Source: Limnephilus marmoratus (lineage: Eukaryota > Arthropoda > Insecta > Trichoptera > Limnephilidae). Taken from it: a DNA stretch of 64,000 nt. Every line of letters begins with the position of its first letter. The first letter of the stretch is position 1. The DNA lies in contig OU862933.1 in the NCBI GenBank assembly GCA_917880885.1, forward strand, positions 7,363,452 to 7,427,451, read 5' to 3'. Shown here one piece after another: positions 53,663 through 64,000 of the stretch. The translations under genes were made by a program, and so were the position numbers. The notes beneath the pieces are model-generated. The model did not search any database and was not told the DNA's origin. It worked only from the letters and a program-made list of their open reading frames with translations.

Positions 53663-54679
53663 TTGAGGGAGAGGTCGATTCAGACGGTAGTCGATGGTTT
53701 CACTTCTTCCTCACACTCGATAAATGCTGGCGTCCCGCAGGGATCGGTTCTGTCTCCGACTTTGTTTTTGTTGCACATCAACGACCTTTTGTCATGTGCA
53801 CCAATTCACTGTTACGCGGATGACAGTACAGTTCATGATAGCTTTTTGTTTGACAAGCCCCCAAAGGGCTCACAAACTCCAACAGCTCGTAGGGCTTTGA
53901 AGCAAAGAATGGACGGTTACCTCGAGAGTGTTTTCTCTTGGGGTAAAAATAATCTCGTTGAATTTAATGTTTCAAAGACCCAATCTTGTCTGATTACGTC
54001 TAAAAGGGATCGAAATGAAAATCTAGTCTCTTTCAACGGAAGCAATCTTCCGAACAGGCCCTCCATTGATATGCTTGGTGTAACCCTAAGTGACCAGCTC
54101 AGGTATGGGGGCTCCATCGAAGCCAGAGTAAAGTTAGCCTCCCAAAAACTGGGCGTACTGTACAGGGCCCGCAGATACTTTAATAGTACACAACTGCTAA
54201 CCTTGTACAAATCACAAGTACGCCCCACGGTTGAATTTGGCAGCCATCTCTGGTCTGGAGCTCCAAAATACCTGAAAAATACCCTCGACTCTGTGCAGAA
54301 ACGGGCGGTCCGTTTGATAGATTCTCCCATCTTAACAGACGGATTGCAATCTTTAGAGCACAGGCGTCGGGTGGGAATGCTATCCTTGTTCTACCGGTAT
54401 TACAATGGAAGATGCTCTGAAGAACTAGCATCATTGATCCCTTCGGCACCGGTGCATAGTCGGGAAACACGCCAAACGCGTGCCCAACATTTGTACACGG
54501 TTGACATTTGTCACATGAGAACGGGTCGTTTCTTCGACTCGTTCTTGTGTTCAACAGCTCGGCTGTGGAATGATTTGCCGGCCTCTGTGTTTCCTCCTTC
54601 CTACAACATGGGTCTCTTCAAGACCAATGTTCATTCCTTCCTCTCCTCAAAAAGACTCTCCACACAGCATCCCAGATGA
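53663..54679 (+). CDS. LINE C reverse transcriptase, C-terminal two-thirds
   Basis: A 338-residue open frame contains AGVPQGSVLSPTLF (22-35), CYADDSTVH (50-58, catalytic YADD) and FSWGKNNLVEFNVSKTQ. The thumb side follows: MLGVTLSDQLRY, LYKSQVRPTVEFGSHLWSG, then HRRRVGMLSLFYRYYNG. Near the end it reads CSTARLWNDLPASVFPPSYN. Endonuclease and the first polymerase motifs are lost by 5' truncation. The frame from there to the stop (TGA at 54677-54679) is intact, which implies a young insertion. The first codon shown is TTG at the truncation point, not a natural start. It belongs to the Jockey/CR1/L2-like LINEs, clade undecided. Confidence 0.9.
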   Translation: MRERSIQTVVDGFTSSSHSINAGVPQGSVLSPTLFLLHINDLLSCAPIHCYADDSTVHDSFLFDKPPKGSQTPTARRALKQRMDGYLESVFSWGKNNLVEFNVSKTQSCLITSKRDRNENLVSFNGSNLPNRPSIDMLGVTLSDQLRYGGSIEARVKLASQKLGVLYRARRYFNSTQLLTLYKSQVRPTVEFGSHLWSGAPKYLKNTLDSVQKRAVRLIDSPILTDGLQSLEHRRRVGMLSLFYRYYNGRCSEELASLIPSAPVHSRETRQTRAQHLYTVDICHMRTGRFFDSFLCSTARLWNDLPASVFPPSYNMGLFKTNVHSFLSSKRLSTQHPR

Positions 54680-54726
54680 CATAGGCCCTGAGGGAAATTA
54701 TTTTCCTCAGGGCCTCCTGTGTGGAG
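54658..54726 (+). repeat. LINE C / SINE B shared 3' double hairpin
   Basis: Outer stem CTCCACACAG (54658-54667) with CTGTGTGGAG (54717-54726). Inner stem AGGCCCTGAGG (54683-54693) with CCTCAGGGCCT (54705-54715). The inner hairpin closes directly against the outer one. The same structure ends SINE B copies (33853 intact). It is a plausible recognition site for the LINE polymerase. Confidence 0.85.
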
Positions 54727-54779
54727 TTAATGTAAAAAAAAAAAAAAAAAAAGCTGTAATAAAATAAATTCTAAAATAC

Positions 54780-54999
54780 TTGATGATAGATACAACATAC
54801 ACTTTAGAAATATAGCCAAAAAATATATAAAATTATTTATAAATAAGTTATGAATTTAAGGGCAGGTGAAAAAAAATTCCAAGACACTATCTAGATAGCA
54901 TTTAGTTCGGGTTTGAATCTTGCGATCATATATAAATCTCTATCTCGGAGTATGATACAATTAAAATATGACCGAATCCGATAGGGACACATCAGCTCC
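54780..54999. other. unassigned sequence
   Basis: No feature was recognised. Confidence 0.3.
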
Positions 55000-55045
55000 G
55001 TTGGTAGAGTTAGAGCCCCCGGCAAGGCGTAGATCCTGGGTTCGA
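55000..55045 (+). pseudogene. tRNA-like fragment
   Basis: GCTCCGTTGGTAGAGTTAGA and GATCCTGGGTTCGAG resemble the A- and B-box arms of a tRNA, about the right distance apart. Acceptor strands do not pair, and the sequence runs into a repeat (55045-55140) shared with 53425. It is probably a SINE head or tRNA pseudogene. Confidence 0.35.
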
Positions 55046-55274
55046 GTGACCGAATCCTTTTCTGGTTTTTCTGTTTCAGATTTTCGATTGAGTTTAGCTA
55101 ATTTTGTCTTCATTAATTAAATTATTACTTACAATTTTAAGTTTTACTCATTAAGTTAAAAATAAAAACAAAAGTGTTGTACTTCCCATAATTCAACCTC
55201 TGTTTTAATAAAGAACCGTGAACGACACATTCTTGAAATCTTTTCAGATTAAACTCGTAATGTTATTTTAGTTA

Positions 55275-55545
55275 GTTACCAGCGGGGTTGATGATACTCT
55301 TAGTATCGCCCTGGTCAAAGACCACTACTACAAACGAAATGTGGCGCGAAATGGCTTTAGTCATGTTTGATGTCTTCTGAATAGCCAGGAGGTACATTTC
55401 AACCTCCCCTTTTCTACATTCCTATCTCCTTTCCTTCCCCGCTTATCTTCATCCTCACAACATACCTCAATTGGAGACGCCATAGTCCCACTGGCTCCGG
55501 ACAATTGGTTGCAGATGGGAATCTTGTGCGGGATTCACATAGACA
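55275..55545 (+). mobile_element. SINE A, 5'-truncated
   Basis: From ATACTCTTAGTATCGCCCTG through GGCTTTAGTC, CTTCTGAATAGCCAGG, the C/T block and CTCAATTGGAGACG to TTGTGCGGGATTCAC. Confidence 0.78.
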
Positions 55546-56808
55546 TATGAATATTAGTAGACCTGCCCTAAGTGATAAAAGCGTATTATTTCCCCCTCCC
55601 CATACCGGTTCCTTGGAACCGGCTGGCATTGAGTATGGCTTCGCGTGAATCTAAAAAATGTGACGTCATCATTCTTCTGCGAACCGGCGTCGAGCGCTCA
55701 TCAGTGCATTTTACGAAATAACACTGCAAAAAACACGGCTTGTGTTTTGAAAACGTGTAAATATATACTATCACTCGAAATACATGGCGTGTGCTCGTCG
55801 ATGTTTACGGGGTAAGTAAATTATGAAACGTTTGTAAAAGCGTCCTAACTAAATACGGCAATAAAATATTGGAAACTGAAAATAAACGAACTTTACTTTT
55901 CCGTATTTAGACTTCGCAAATTTGTTCAATACGCGGTGAGCAATTCGCGCTCTCATGTAAAAAGGTCTATTCATTCAAAAGCAGAGTTTACTTTTAAGAA
56001 CTAAATGGCGATATTATAATGCGAGATGCCTATATACTGTCATATTGAGTTATCGACGAATCACATATCTCCAAAATCATCTTCCCGCTCTGTGCCCCGC
56101 TGTAGTTGGTTTCCGCCCTCACCTTTATGTTCTGGTCTACTATTTTTAATATTCATATGTCTATGGGTATTCACATAAAAAAGGGAATAAAATTGAGAGC
56201 AATTGCCAAGGAAGTTTTAAATAACAAACAAGAAAATTAAAACAATATAATAATGATACTACTTTATTTACTAAAGTCCAAAAATTGCGCGGATCCTTAC
56301 TTTTAACTTATCTCAATTTGGAGTCTTATACTTCAAGAACAATGCCCTTGCGTGAGGATAAAAACTACAATAAATTTTAATGACGTTCATGATGCGAAAT
56401 CATCCATGCCTTGCCAATTAAACTGACAAATTTATGGACCCAAAAATACAGAAAAAAAAACATTCAAAATTGTCGAAAAGCTTTTTCAAAACAATTAAGT
56501 TAAAACAAGGAAAAATATTTGTGAATCTGGGTTTGATAACCTCCGAACATTTTTTCTTCTCCCCTCGGTAATTTTGAACAGTAATTATTTTATCAAGTCC
56601 TGATCTCTCGTTTCAGTTATATACAACCCGCAGGGAAAATTGATATTAATTTTTATTAATTCCCACTATGCTAAATAAAGTACCTCTGAAAATTCTTAAG
56701 TACGAACCACAAATGGCTTTTTCTGTATTTTAGGCTTTTCTTCTGGTACCTACTGTTATCGTAGGTTGTCTGTCATCATCATAAAATAATGTACCTACGG
56801 TAACTAAT
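55546..56808. other. unassigned sequence
   Basis: No coding or repeat signal was recognised. Confidence 0.3.
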
Positions 56809-57557
56809 TTGACAGCTTCCGTTATCGATTGGTAAGGCTCTCGAATAGTAAATAAAATTTGTTTGATTTATTTGTGTTTTTCCACTTTTTATCAATTAAA
56901 ATTAATATAATAGTATATTCGCGACACGTTCCGGAGTGGAAGATGCTCTAAGTATTTCCCAGACTACCATTCAGAATTGAAGATCGCGGGATCAAATCCC
57001 GGCGTTCGTAAATAAAGTTTATTTGATTGATTTGTGTTATTTCACAATTTATTAATAAAAAATAATATAATAGTATATTTGCGACACGTTCCAAAGTGGA
57101 AGATGCTCTATTGTATAAAAGTATTACGCAGACTACAATTCAAAATTGAAATAGCTTTAACCGCATTTAGAATAGCCAGATACCTCTTCACCTTCCTCTT
57201 CCCCATCTCATTCACCTCTCCACTATCTTCAGCATCACACCATATCTCAATTGGGGTGGCATAGTCTCATTGCATATATTTGCTGCATGTTCCAGAGTGG
57301 AAGATACTATCAGTATCGCCCTGGTGTAAGACCACCATTCAGAATTGAAACGTTGCTTGAAAATGGCTTTAGCCGTGTTTGGTGACCAAACCTGAATAGC
57401 CAGGTACTTCCCAACCTTTCTCTTCCCCACCTCCTTCCCCTCCCCACTACCTTCAGCCTCACAACATACCCCAATTGGGGATGCCATAGTCTCACTGGCT
57501 CCAGACGGGAGCAGTTGAGATTCTTATGCGGTTATTCACTGTAAAAAAAAAAAAAAA
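56809..57557 (+). mobile_element. three SINE A pieces joined head to tail
   Basis: Piece 1 (56809-56975) has a head without B box. Piece 2 (about 56976-57270) starts at the B box GATCGCGGGATCAAATCCCG and runs to CTCAATTGGGG. Piece 3 (about 57271-57557) starts at ATATTTGCTGCATGTTCCAG and reaches the A tail. Junctions fall at matching points of the family, so unequal exchange or nested insertion is likely. Piece 3 is very close to the copy at 27389. Confidence 0.8.
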
Positions 57558-58440
57558 ATTGGCTTCCGACTAGTGTTTCATAACTACATCACTCTTCGCA
57601 AGTTTTCGCATTTCAATCGCTTTATGAAAACAAAACACGAGCAAATTTGAAGATAGGTACCAAATTTAAAATATATTGATAAAAAAACTAAAAATATTGT
57701 AATTTTCCTGTCTGTGATAATGTGTCATGTCAAAAAGATTACGCATCACGTAAAAATGATCGTTTAAAACTAAGTACAGTGTTGCCATCCTTACCAACGA
57801 TTATTGGTCGAGTTCGATGCACTTATATTTTTGCAAAGGGCCAACATTATTGAAATTTATTCAGTGCGCGATACGAAAAATCAATCAATTTTAATGTCAG
57901 TACTTAATTATCGTTAAATGAAAATTTCGGATAAAATATTGCAGACTTGATTCGAGGCACGTAATATTTAACGAACTATTAACAGATATGCTTTTGAAAA
58001 GCACTTTGAAATACTTTAAAAGGAAAGTTTTGTCTTCCGGATTTAATATAAAATATATTAAGATTACTTTCACGCTCTCTCATTAAAAATGTTGTTATAA
58101 TTACAACAATGCACCGTTTCTTGGTTGATGTCATCAAAGGGAGAAACTGCAAATTTATATATGTAACTCGAACAACAATGTGCATATAAAGTTAAGCTGT
58201 CATCAGCTGTTAGGCTTTCTCATGTTTGACCACATTCGGCATGAAAGTTACTCGTAAGTATTTTTTTACAAGTTGCTCGTGTTAAGGTGAAACGGTCAAT
58301 GGGTTTTTTCAGACATTTGAGCTGAATGTTAAACCGTTATCGTGGTATGTCTTGTTAATATACGTTTTAAGATATTTGCTACACTAACATTGTCTATGAA
58401 AGGGTAGTAAGGGTTTCCTCAAAGTAAGATAAGTAAGTAA
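57558..58440. other. unassigned sequence
   Basis: No feature was recognised. Confidence 0.3.
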
Positions 58441-58952
58441 TTTGGCAGCCATCTCTGGTCTGGAGCTCCAAAATACCTGAAAAATACCCTCGACTCTGTG
58501 CAGAAACGGGCGGTCCGTTTGATAGATTCTCCCATCTTAACAGACGGATTGCAATCTTTAGAGCACAGGCGTCGGGTGGGAATGCTATCCTTGTTCTACC
58601 GGTATTACAATGGAAGATGCTCCGAGGAACTAGCATCATTGATCCCTTCGGCACCGGTGCATAGTCGGGAAACACGCCTAACGCGTGCCCAACATTTGTA
58701 CACGGTTGACATTTGTCACATGAGAACGGGTCGTTTCTTCGACTCGTTCTTGTGTTCAACAGCTCGGCTGTGGAATGATTTGCCGGCCTCTGTGTTTCCT
58801 CCTTCCTACAACATGGGTCTCTTCAAGACCAATGTTCATTCCTTCCTCTCCTCAAAAAGACCCTCCACACAGCATCTCAGATGACATAGGCCCTGAGGGA
58901 AATTATTTTCCTCAGGGCCTCCTGTGTGGAGTTAATGTAAAAAAAAAAAAGA
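58441..58952 (+). mobile_element. LINE C, 5'-truncated copy 2
   Basis: Starts abruptly at TTTGGCAGCCATCTCTGGTC. It matches 54236-54740 almost exactly and ends with the double hairpin and an A run. It carries a 128-codon open frame of the polymerase C-terminus (58498-58884) with the same stop region. Confidence 0.92.
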
Positions 58953-59094
58953 AAAAGGGTTAAAATTTCTCCATTTTCAAGGAATTTTCAGAACTTTCAA
59001 AATGATTAAGAACAGTGAAAGTTGTAGATATTTAAAATATAGAAACAAATGAATGCTACTCGTAGGTATATCCTATTATTTTTTCAGAGAGTTT

Positions 59095-59420
59095 TTTTTG
59101 CATTAGCTGCATCCTGTGGGAAAAAAATCCTCAGGGTCTATGTCATCTTTGTTTATCCAATAAATGGTTTCCAGGGCGGTGGACCCATACCTTCTTCCAA
59201 AATTGTAACTATATATTATATAGACCAGAAATATATGATCTGGCCCCTCACGCAGTAGGTGGACAAGCGCATCCGCCGCCAAGACTTAGACAAACTTCAC
59301 CCCATGAACCCGGGCACCCCTACTAAGTCATTAGTCCAAGCGATTCGCTACATTTAAGTCATTAAATGTAGCGAATCACTTGGGATGGTCTATGTCTAGG
59401 ATGTTGGTTAGGCCTCCACA
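59095..59420 (-). mobile_element. SINE B, rearranged antisense copy
   Basis: The order is scrambled: tail (ATCCTGTGGG, CCTCAGGGTCTATGTCATCT), head (CCAATAAATGGTTTCC, GGGCGG), then centre (CACGCAGTAGGTGGACAAGC, CCATGAACCCGGGCACCCCT). A near-perfect hairpin at 59336-59383 (GATTCGCTACATTTAA against TTAAATGTAGCGAATC) shows an inverted duplication of the head. Confidence 0.65.
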
Positions 59421-59996
59421 TCCTAGACACAGACCACAAAATTGATACTATCAATTATGTAGACCAGAAATATACGACGAGAAATCTCAGACCTAATCCC
59501 CTGTTGAATCGTGACGAACTTGACACTAAAACGATTCTGACATGACTTAACGTCACATGGTTTGATCGTCAACATGTCTGTTAGTGATGCGACGTGACAA
59601 ATGTCACAATCAAGACTGAGTGCCACAAATGGGAGAGTAACCTCCGTCAAGATTGTTCGATTTATCGCACTGACAACATTGGAAATGTCACAAAAAGGAC
59701 TATTCCGTTGTGGCGATTAAGTGAATATCTTGGAAATCGAATTATCTGCTACCGGACATTTTAATATTCGAAAATTCGAACCACTTGAATAATGCGAGGG
59801 CTTAGAATAACATCGTTATCTACAAAAAACATACCAATAATTCGGGGGTAGTCAATGAACGTTGGAATTATTTTTTTAGCGACTTTATAATAATACAAAA
59901 TAACACGTGCCTGTATAATGCACGTAAATGTTTGAAGAAAAACAGTCAATTACAATTGGTATATGTATAACTCGAAAATCTATCTATATCTATATA
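59421..59996. other. unassigned sequence
   Basis: No feature was recognised. Confidence 0.3.
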
Positions 59997-60298
59997 TCTA
60001 TCTATAAATAAAAATGAATAGCCGAAATGTATGGAGGAGGTGTGTAATAAACTACTGGTGAGCTCTGGCATTATAAAATTTGTATAAAAATTTAAATAGG
60101 TGGCACGCAAGCTGTTTCAAAATTGAACGTACTGGGACTGAATGTATGGAATGCGGGAGGGGGGAGGGGAACTCGGGAGGGGGATTCGCGGGACGGGGAG
60201 GGGAGGCGTAAGGGGAACGGGACGAATGCAAAAGGACACGCAGTGAGAAACAATTTACTAATTAAATGGCATAGCAACGCATGCCGGGAACCAGCTGG
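59997..60298 (+). mobile_element. small non-autonomous Helitron
   Basis: Starts TCTATCTATAAATAAAAATG after A. It contains GGCATTATAAAATTTG and AATAGGTGGCACGCAAGCTG, shared with the 22490 element, then a G-rich half. It ends GCAACGCATGCCGGGAACCA, GCTGG before T. TC...CTGG between A and T fits Helitron rules. Confidence 0.7.
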
Positions 60299-61604
60299 TT
60301 TAGTATATTTTGTATCTATTTTTTATTTTTTCTTAGCCTTCATGAAGAACGGTTACGTGGCCTTTTTCATACTAAACTTAAATTTGGATTTATGGCCAAA
60401 AGAGAATAATAATATAATTATTTTAATCAAAAAGTAAAGCAAGTACCTAGTATGGATGTCTCCTACTTTGTGATTTATATTATAATATATAGGCGATTAA
60501 AGGAATCTATTTTACATGATTTTAGAGGGAAATTTGTTTATTACTTATAAGTTTTGAAAATTATTCAAAAATATATTTTTGATCTATCAGCTCTGCAAAT
60601 ATAACGAAATATGATTAAAAAATATTAATTGTTAAGAAAAGCTTTTTGATGGTTAAATTTTAAATTAAACACAACTGATTTATGTTGGAATACAAATTTA
60701 TAACGTATATTTTTAAAATTTCTGACCAAAACAGACCAATTTTTTTACAATGATTTATTTTATATTCTTTTTTTATTTTTTTTATTTGAATTTTATTTTA
60801 GTAATTTGTACATTTAAGTTTACAAATTTCTAATTGATTATATTCACATAGCACATTGGGTAAGATAATTTTTTTTGTAATTACAATTAACTCCAACTAA
60901 CTAAATGTTTCAAGGTTGCGTCAAAAATCGTTAAAAATTTAATTCTATTCCTGTTGATTAAATTGTTGTAAGATAATATTTACTATACCGGTTGATTAAA
61001 AAAAATTTATTCAGTTTTGTCGAGTATTTTGGCCTCAAATCCAAATGTAAGTTTTGTATGAAAGAGGGAGCGCGGCCGTTCCTCTTAACAGCAGTTAATC
61101 GACGTTGACATTCCAGAACATTACAGAGATAATTAATGATTACCTTGACATTGCAATCTCACTCAGCGGCTCGTTGACAAATGCATTATTCATGGCAATT
61201 AATTAATTCCTGAGTATTGTCTAGTGATTAATGGGGAGAAATTGCGGCCACTCAAACGGATCTGTCACACGGTGCCGCGCGGCTTGATGCTTTAATAACT
61301 GACTACTAACTTATAATTAACTCTGACAACAAATAATATGTAATATCGAAGAAACGATAATAACACTTTCGCATGAGAAAACTGGAGAATAGAAAATTAC
61401 AAATCGGTGTCCCACCTGCGATGGTATGGAGCACGCCAGGCTGGTTATAACAGTACAAAAACAAAAAGATAAAAATGATGAAGTGTGTAAAAAGAACTTC
61501 AAAGTCAACAAAAGTGCGAATAAAAACCCCATCACTGCGGATGAATCTAAAAAGAAAAATTGTAATTGTGAACAATAATAGTTCTCCCGTCCAAAAAAGT
61601 GTCT
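60299..61604. other. unassigned, AT-rich
   Basis: No coding or repeat signal was recognised. Confidence 0.3.
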
Positions 61605-61679
61605 TTATAGAAAAGGAAGGAGAGGAAGTTCTGGGAAGAAAAATGTAAGAGGGGTGGTTAGAAGTCTGAGGGTCAGTGT
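61605..61679 (-). mobile_element. SINE B scrap, antisense
   Basis: GAAAAGGAAGGAGAGGAAGT, TCTGGGAAG and GTCTGAGGGTCAGTGT match the complement of the C/T-rich SINE B segment. Confidence 0.55.
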
Positions 61680-61990
61680 CAAGGGCGGATCCAGGATTTT
61701 TTTCTGGTTTAGACTGATGCCAAGAAGGTGGATTCTCCCAAAGTGCAACAGATGAATGTCTCGTATGTGATGCCAAGCAAAGAGCAGAAAGCGGTAAGTT
61801 AAAAAATTATATTTTGTCTTGTAGCATTCATTACTATCCTAATGTACGCGGCCAAGGGCGGATCCAGGATTTTTTTTCTGGGGGGGGGGGGGGCACAAGG
61901 GGCGGACGGGCAAAAAAATCAACAATTACTGTTAGGATTTTTTTCTAAGGGGGGGGGGGGGGGGGCACAAGGGGCGGTCGCGCAAAAAGC
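61680..61990 (+). repeat. hAT-end-like repeats with long G runs
   Basis: AAGGGCGGATCCAGGATTTT occurs at 61681 and 61855. From 61868 two tandem units of about 80 bp contain G runs (14 and 17 G), GGGGCACAAGGGGCGG and AATTACTGTTAG. The GGGCGGATCCAGGA word is typical of the ends of some hAT MITEs. Borders are unresolved. Confidence 0.5.
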
Positions 61991-61994
61991 ATAA

Positions 61995-62270
61995 ATTACT
62001 GTTAGAAATAAACTTGAAGTATCATACTTCAAGTTACAATAGATAAATGAAACAATTTAACTTTGTTTGAACCACTTTTATATTTGGGTAAAGCTGACCG
62101 GTTTCGGAACAACTGTTCCTTCTTCAGGGCAAACGTATACTAATTTGACAGTTACGAAATATGGATGTGAACAATGTATTATTATGGTAGTAGCTTTACT
62201 CCAATATAAAAGTGGTTCAAACAAAGTGTAATTGTTTCATTTATCTATAATGGATAACCACAAATTTATA
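61995..62270. repeat. hammerhead-like terminal repeat, family H3, inverted pair
   Basis: TAGATAAATGAAACAATTTA, ACTTTGTTTGAACC and TATATTTGGGTAAAGCT face the inverse at 62200-62260. On the minus strand CTGAAGA (62121-62127), an extra A, a GGAAC/GTTCC stem with loop AGTT, GAAA, ACCGGT and C follow. The outer TAACCACAAA also occurs at the Penelope-like end at 32810, so this is likely a second Penelope-like family's terminal repeat. Confidence 0.6.
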
Positions 62271-62442
62271 GCTACATTCAACAGTATATTATATCTACAA
62301 ATTCAAATATGTACAAGAAGGTTTATGAATGTGTCAAAACAATAGAAAAATTAAATGTTTAATAAAGACAGTTTTAGCTTCTAAGTATGTACTGTGTATC
62401 TCTGGGGGCGGCACGTGCCCCCGTGCCCCCCCCCCCCAGGTG

Positions 62443-62722
62443 TCCAGGAATGATGGACGTATGAATCTATTCCTACTATTGCGGTGCAAGGCGATATTCT
62501 GAGAGAGTCCTGCTGGAGAGGTAAAAAGATTTCCATCAGCCAATCTCTCCCGTTCCGGCCTGCAACGAAGTTGATGGACAGGCTCCGAACAAACCTCATC
62601 CCATGAACCCGGGCACCCCTGCTAAGTTATCAAATATAGCGAACCACTTGGGGTGACTCATGACGGAGGTTTTAATTATCCAATTAATTGTTCCCACAGT
62701 TTAGCGGTACCCAGACCTGCCT
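62443..62722 (-). mobile_element. SINE B, long form, antisense, 3'-truncated
   Basis: The complement of the centre and head: GTCCAGGAATGATGGACG, GCGGTGCAAGGCG, CCGGGCACCCCTGCTAAGTT and GCGAACCACTTGGGGTGAC. The hairpin tail is absent. Confidence 0.75.
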
Positions 62723-62866
62723 CCAGTATGTTTCAAATTTTCTCTTTTTTAATATATCAAAACCTTTTGGTTTCCTCCGAAATTATAAGACTTATAGATA
62801 GATATTTAAATACCTACCTACTTAATTACAAACGTAACATTTTTTTATTACAAATAAGGAATTATA

Positions 62867-63257
62867 CAATTCGCACCTGAGGGATAACAGTGGCACAAGT
62901 CAAAAAAATGCATTTTTGAGTTAAGTGTGCAGAAATATTCTTGGATACCTGTCATATCTTCGATTAAAACGCCACATTTCTTTAATATGTTATAGTGGCC
63001 TTAAAAGCGAATATGTTGTTTTTATATTATAATATTTTATTCAAATTCAAGCAAAAACAGTGGCACAATGATCATTGTACCAGTATTATAATATCAAACT
63101 TAATAAATATTAATACACTGCTTTCAATTTGTGTAAAATAATGTGTTTTTATTGGTTAATAAACTGATTTAATGCACTCAAACGAAATATTCAAACTGCT
63201 CTCATGAAAAAAGAGGTTTTTTGAGTTGTGCCATTATTATCCCCTGAGTGCGAATTG
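62867..63257. mobile_element. 391-bp element with ~40-bp inverted ends
   Basis: CAATTCGCACCTGAGGGATA, ACAGTGGCACAAGTC faces the inverse of CAATTCGCACTCAGGGGATA, ATAATGGCACAACTC. The AT-rich interior has two further GTGGCACAA words. It is non-coding and no clear target duplication was seen. Confidence 0.75.
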
Positions 63258-64000
63258 GTGGAAAGGTATCACAATATTGATTGTTCCGATTTAAAAGCAT
63301 GCATTCATGCGTAAGCTGGCAGGATAAAATGTTCTCTCCAATAAGGCCACCATATTGAACCGGAACCGGAACGTAAAAAATAAATATACAGTTACATGAA
63401 ATGCCAAATTATCGAGTTAAAACAGGACTTCGCTACGCTCAGTGAACAATTATTGTGCAGGTATTGGCAATTAACGGTGGATCAAAAGATAGTCTTCAAA
63501 ACCAGCCAATTAATAATATAATCATATTAAATGTGTTTGTTTTCATTCACACTGAAATTTTATACAGAAATCAAATATGAACATTAAAACCAAATAGGTG
63601 GGTACAGTTCAGTTCGACACTTTCCATCATAAGTTCAATTTTTTTTAAAATAGAGTTACAATTTCCGAAAGCAAATACAGAAAAAAACCATGAGCCGTCA
63701 TCGATATAATTACTATAGATTAGCCCTCCTCAATCCCAAAGTGACACCAACTACGAGAGATTTCATAATACAACTACCCGTCGAATTCTGTTGCATCTGC
63801 TGCGTGCTGTGGTTGTTTTGCTAGGGAGAAATTAAACATTTTTTATCAAATGTTACTTTTCTCGATACGCTGCCGGTACTGTACTGTTGTGTACATATTT
63901 TTTTAGATATTCATATAACCGATCAAATTGTTAATTAATAATAAAGTCCGCGATAACGCACGCCTAAAACATTTCTAACTGCCTGAAATTTGTGTTTTAA
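63258..64000. other. unassigned sequence to window end
   Basis: No feature was recognised. Confidence 0.3.

Larger units (their letters stand above)
53656..54740 (+). mobile_element. LINE C, 5'-truncated copy 1
   Basis: Begins within the polymerase, ends in a double hairpin and an A run (54737-54752). The last 290 bp also occur at 5310 (antisense), and the copy at 58441 is about 99% identical (I count about five differences in 490 bp). Confidence 0.9.

Overview
The window is 64 kb of repeat-dominated eukaryotic DNA from an insect, most probably a lepidopteran. The signs are the AT-rich background, a Helitron that opens TCCTACTAATATTATAAA like the lepidopteran Lep1 group, scattered TTAGG/CCTAA runs, and LINE ORFs of insect type. 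I found no intact cellular gene, rRNA or bona fide tRNA, CRISPR array or operon. The readable coding sequence is remnants of transposon proteins, so this is best read as intergenic or intronic DNA built by nested insertions.

Region by region. 0-5 kb: an inverted short-unit array, a Helitron tail, SINE fragments, a Helitron at 3.8-4.2 kb and one hammerhead-like terminal repeat. 5-12 kb: LINE 3' fragments, a 713-bp element at a TTAA-type site, and a perfect snapback hairpin at 11.1 kb. 12-17.6 kb: a hAT-like element with an 8-bp target duplication and a broken BED finger, a 720-bp inverted repeat, tRNA-derived SINEs, and a foldback element with an 8-bp duplication. 17.7-22.1 kb: the longest element, a LINE with ORF1, endonuclease and reverse transcriptase, broken by two frameshifts. 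22.5-29.7 kb: Helitrons, SINEs and a second foldback element. 30-31.1 kb: a roughly 40-bp-unit satellite. 31.2-32.8 kb: a Penelope-like element with a GIY-YIG domain and inverted terminal segments, each carrying a hammerhead-like motif. 33-44 kb: MITEs, SINEs, a third foldback element, a Harbinger-type element with a tandemly duplicated end, and two more TTAA-type copies, one of which sits between 48-bp exact direct repeats. 44.6-46 kb: a GC-rich minisatellite with a 360-bp duplication. 46.9-49.9 kb: a Harbinger MITE, LINE and Penelope scraps, and a PIF/Harbinger remnant inserted in a foldback fragment. 53.4-59 kb: two nearly identical truncated copies of one LINE and a triple SINE composite. 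59-64 kb: SINE fragments, a small Helitron, G-runs, a third hammerhead-like terminal repeat and a 391-bp inverted-repeat element.

How the parts work together: one SINE-like family (called B here) shares about 100 bp of 3' end, with a two-tier hairpin, with the LINE at 53.7 and 58.4 kb, so that LINE's enzyme probably mobilises it. The tRNA-headed SINE (A) has its own pyrimidine-rich body and A-tail. The most unusual signals are the hammerhead-like motifs in three unrelated terminal repeats, all with the same one-base departure from the canonical core, and a family of foldback elements whose arms are short tandem units and whose ends share GGTTCC.
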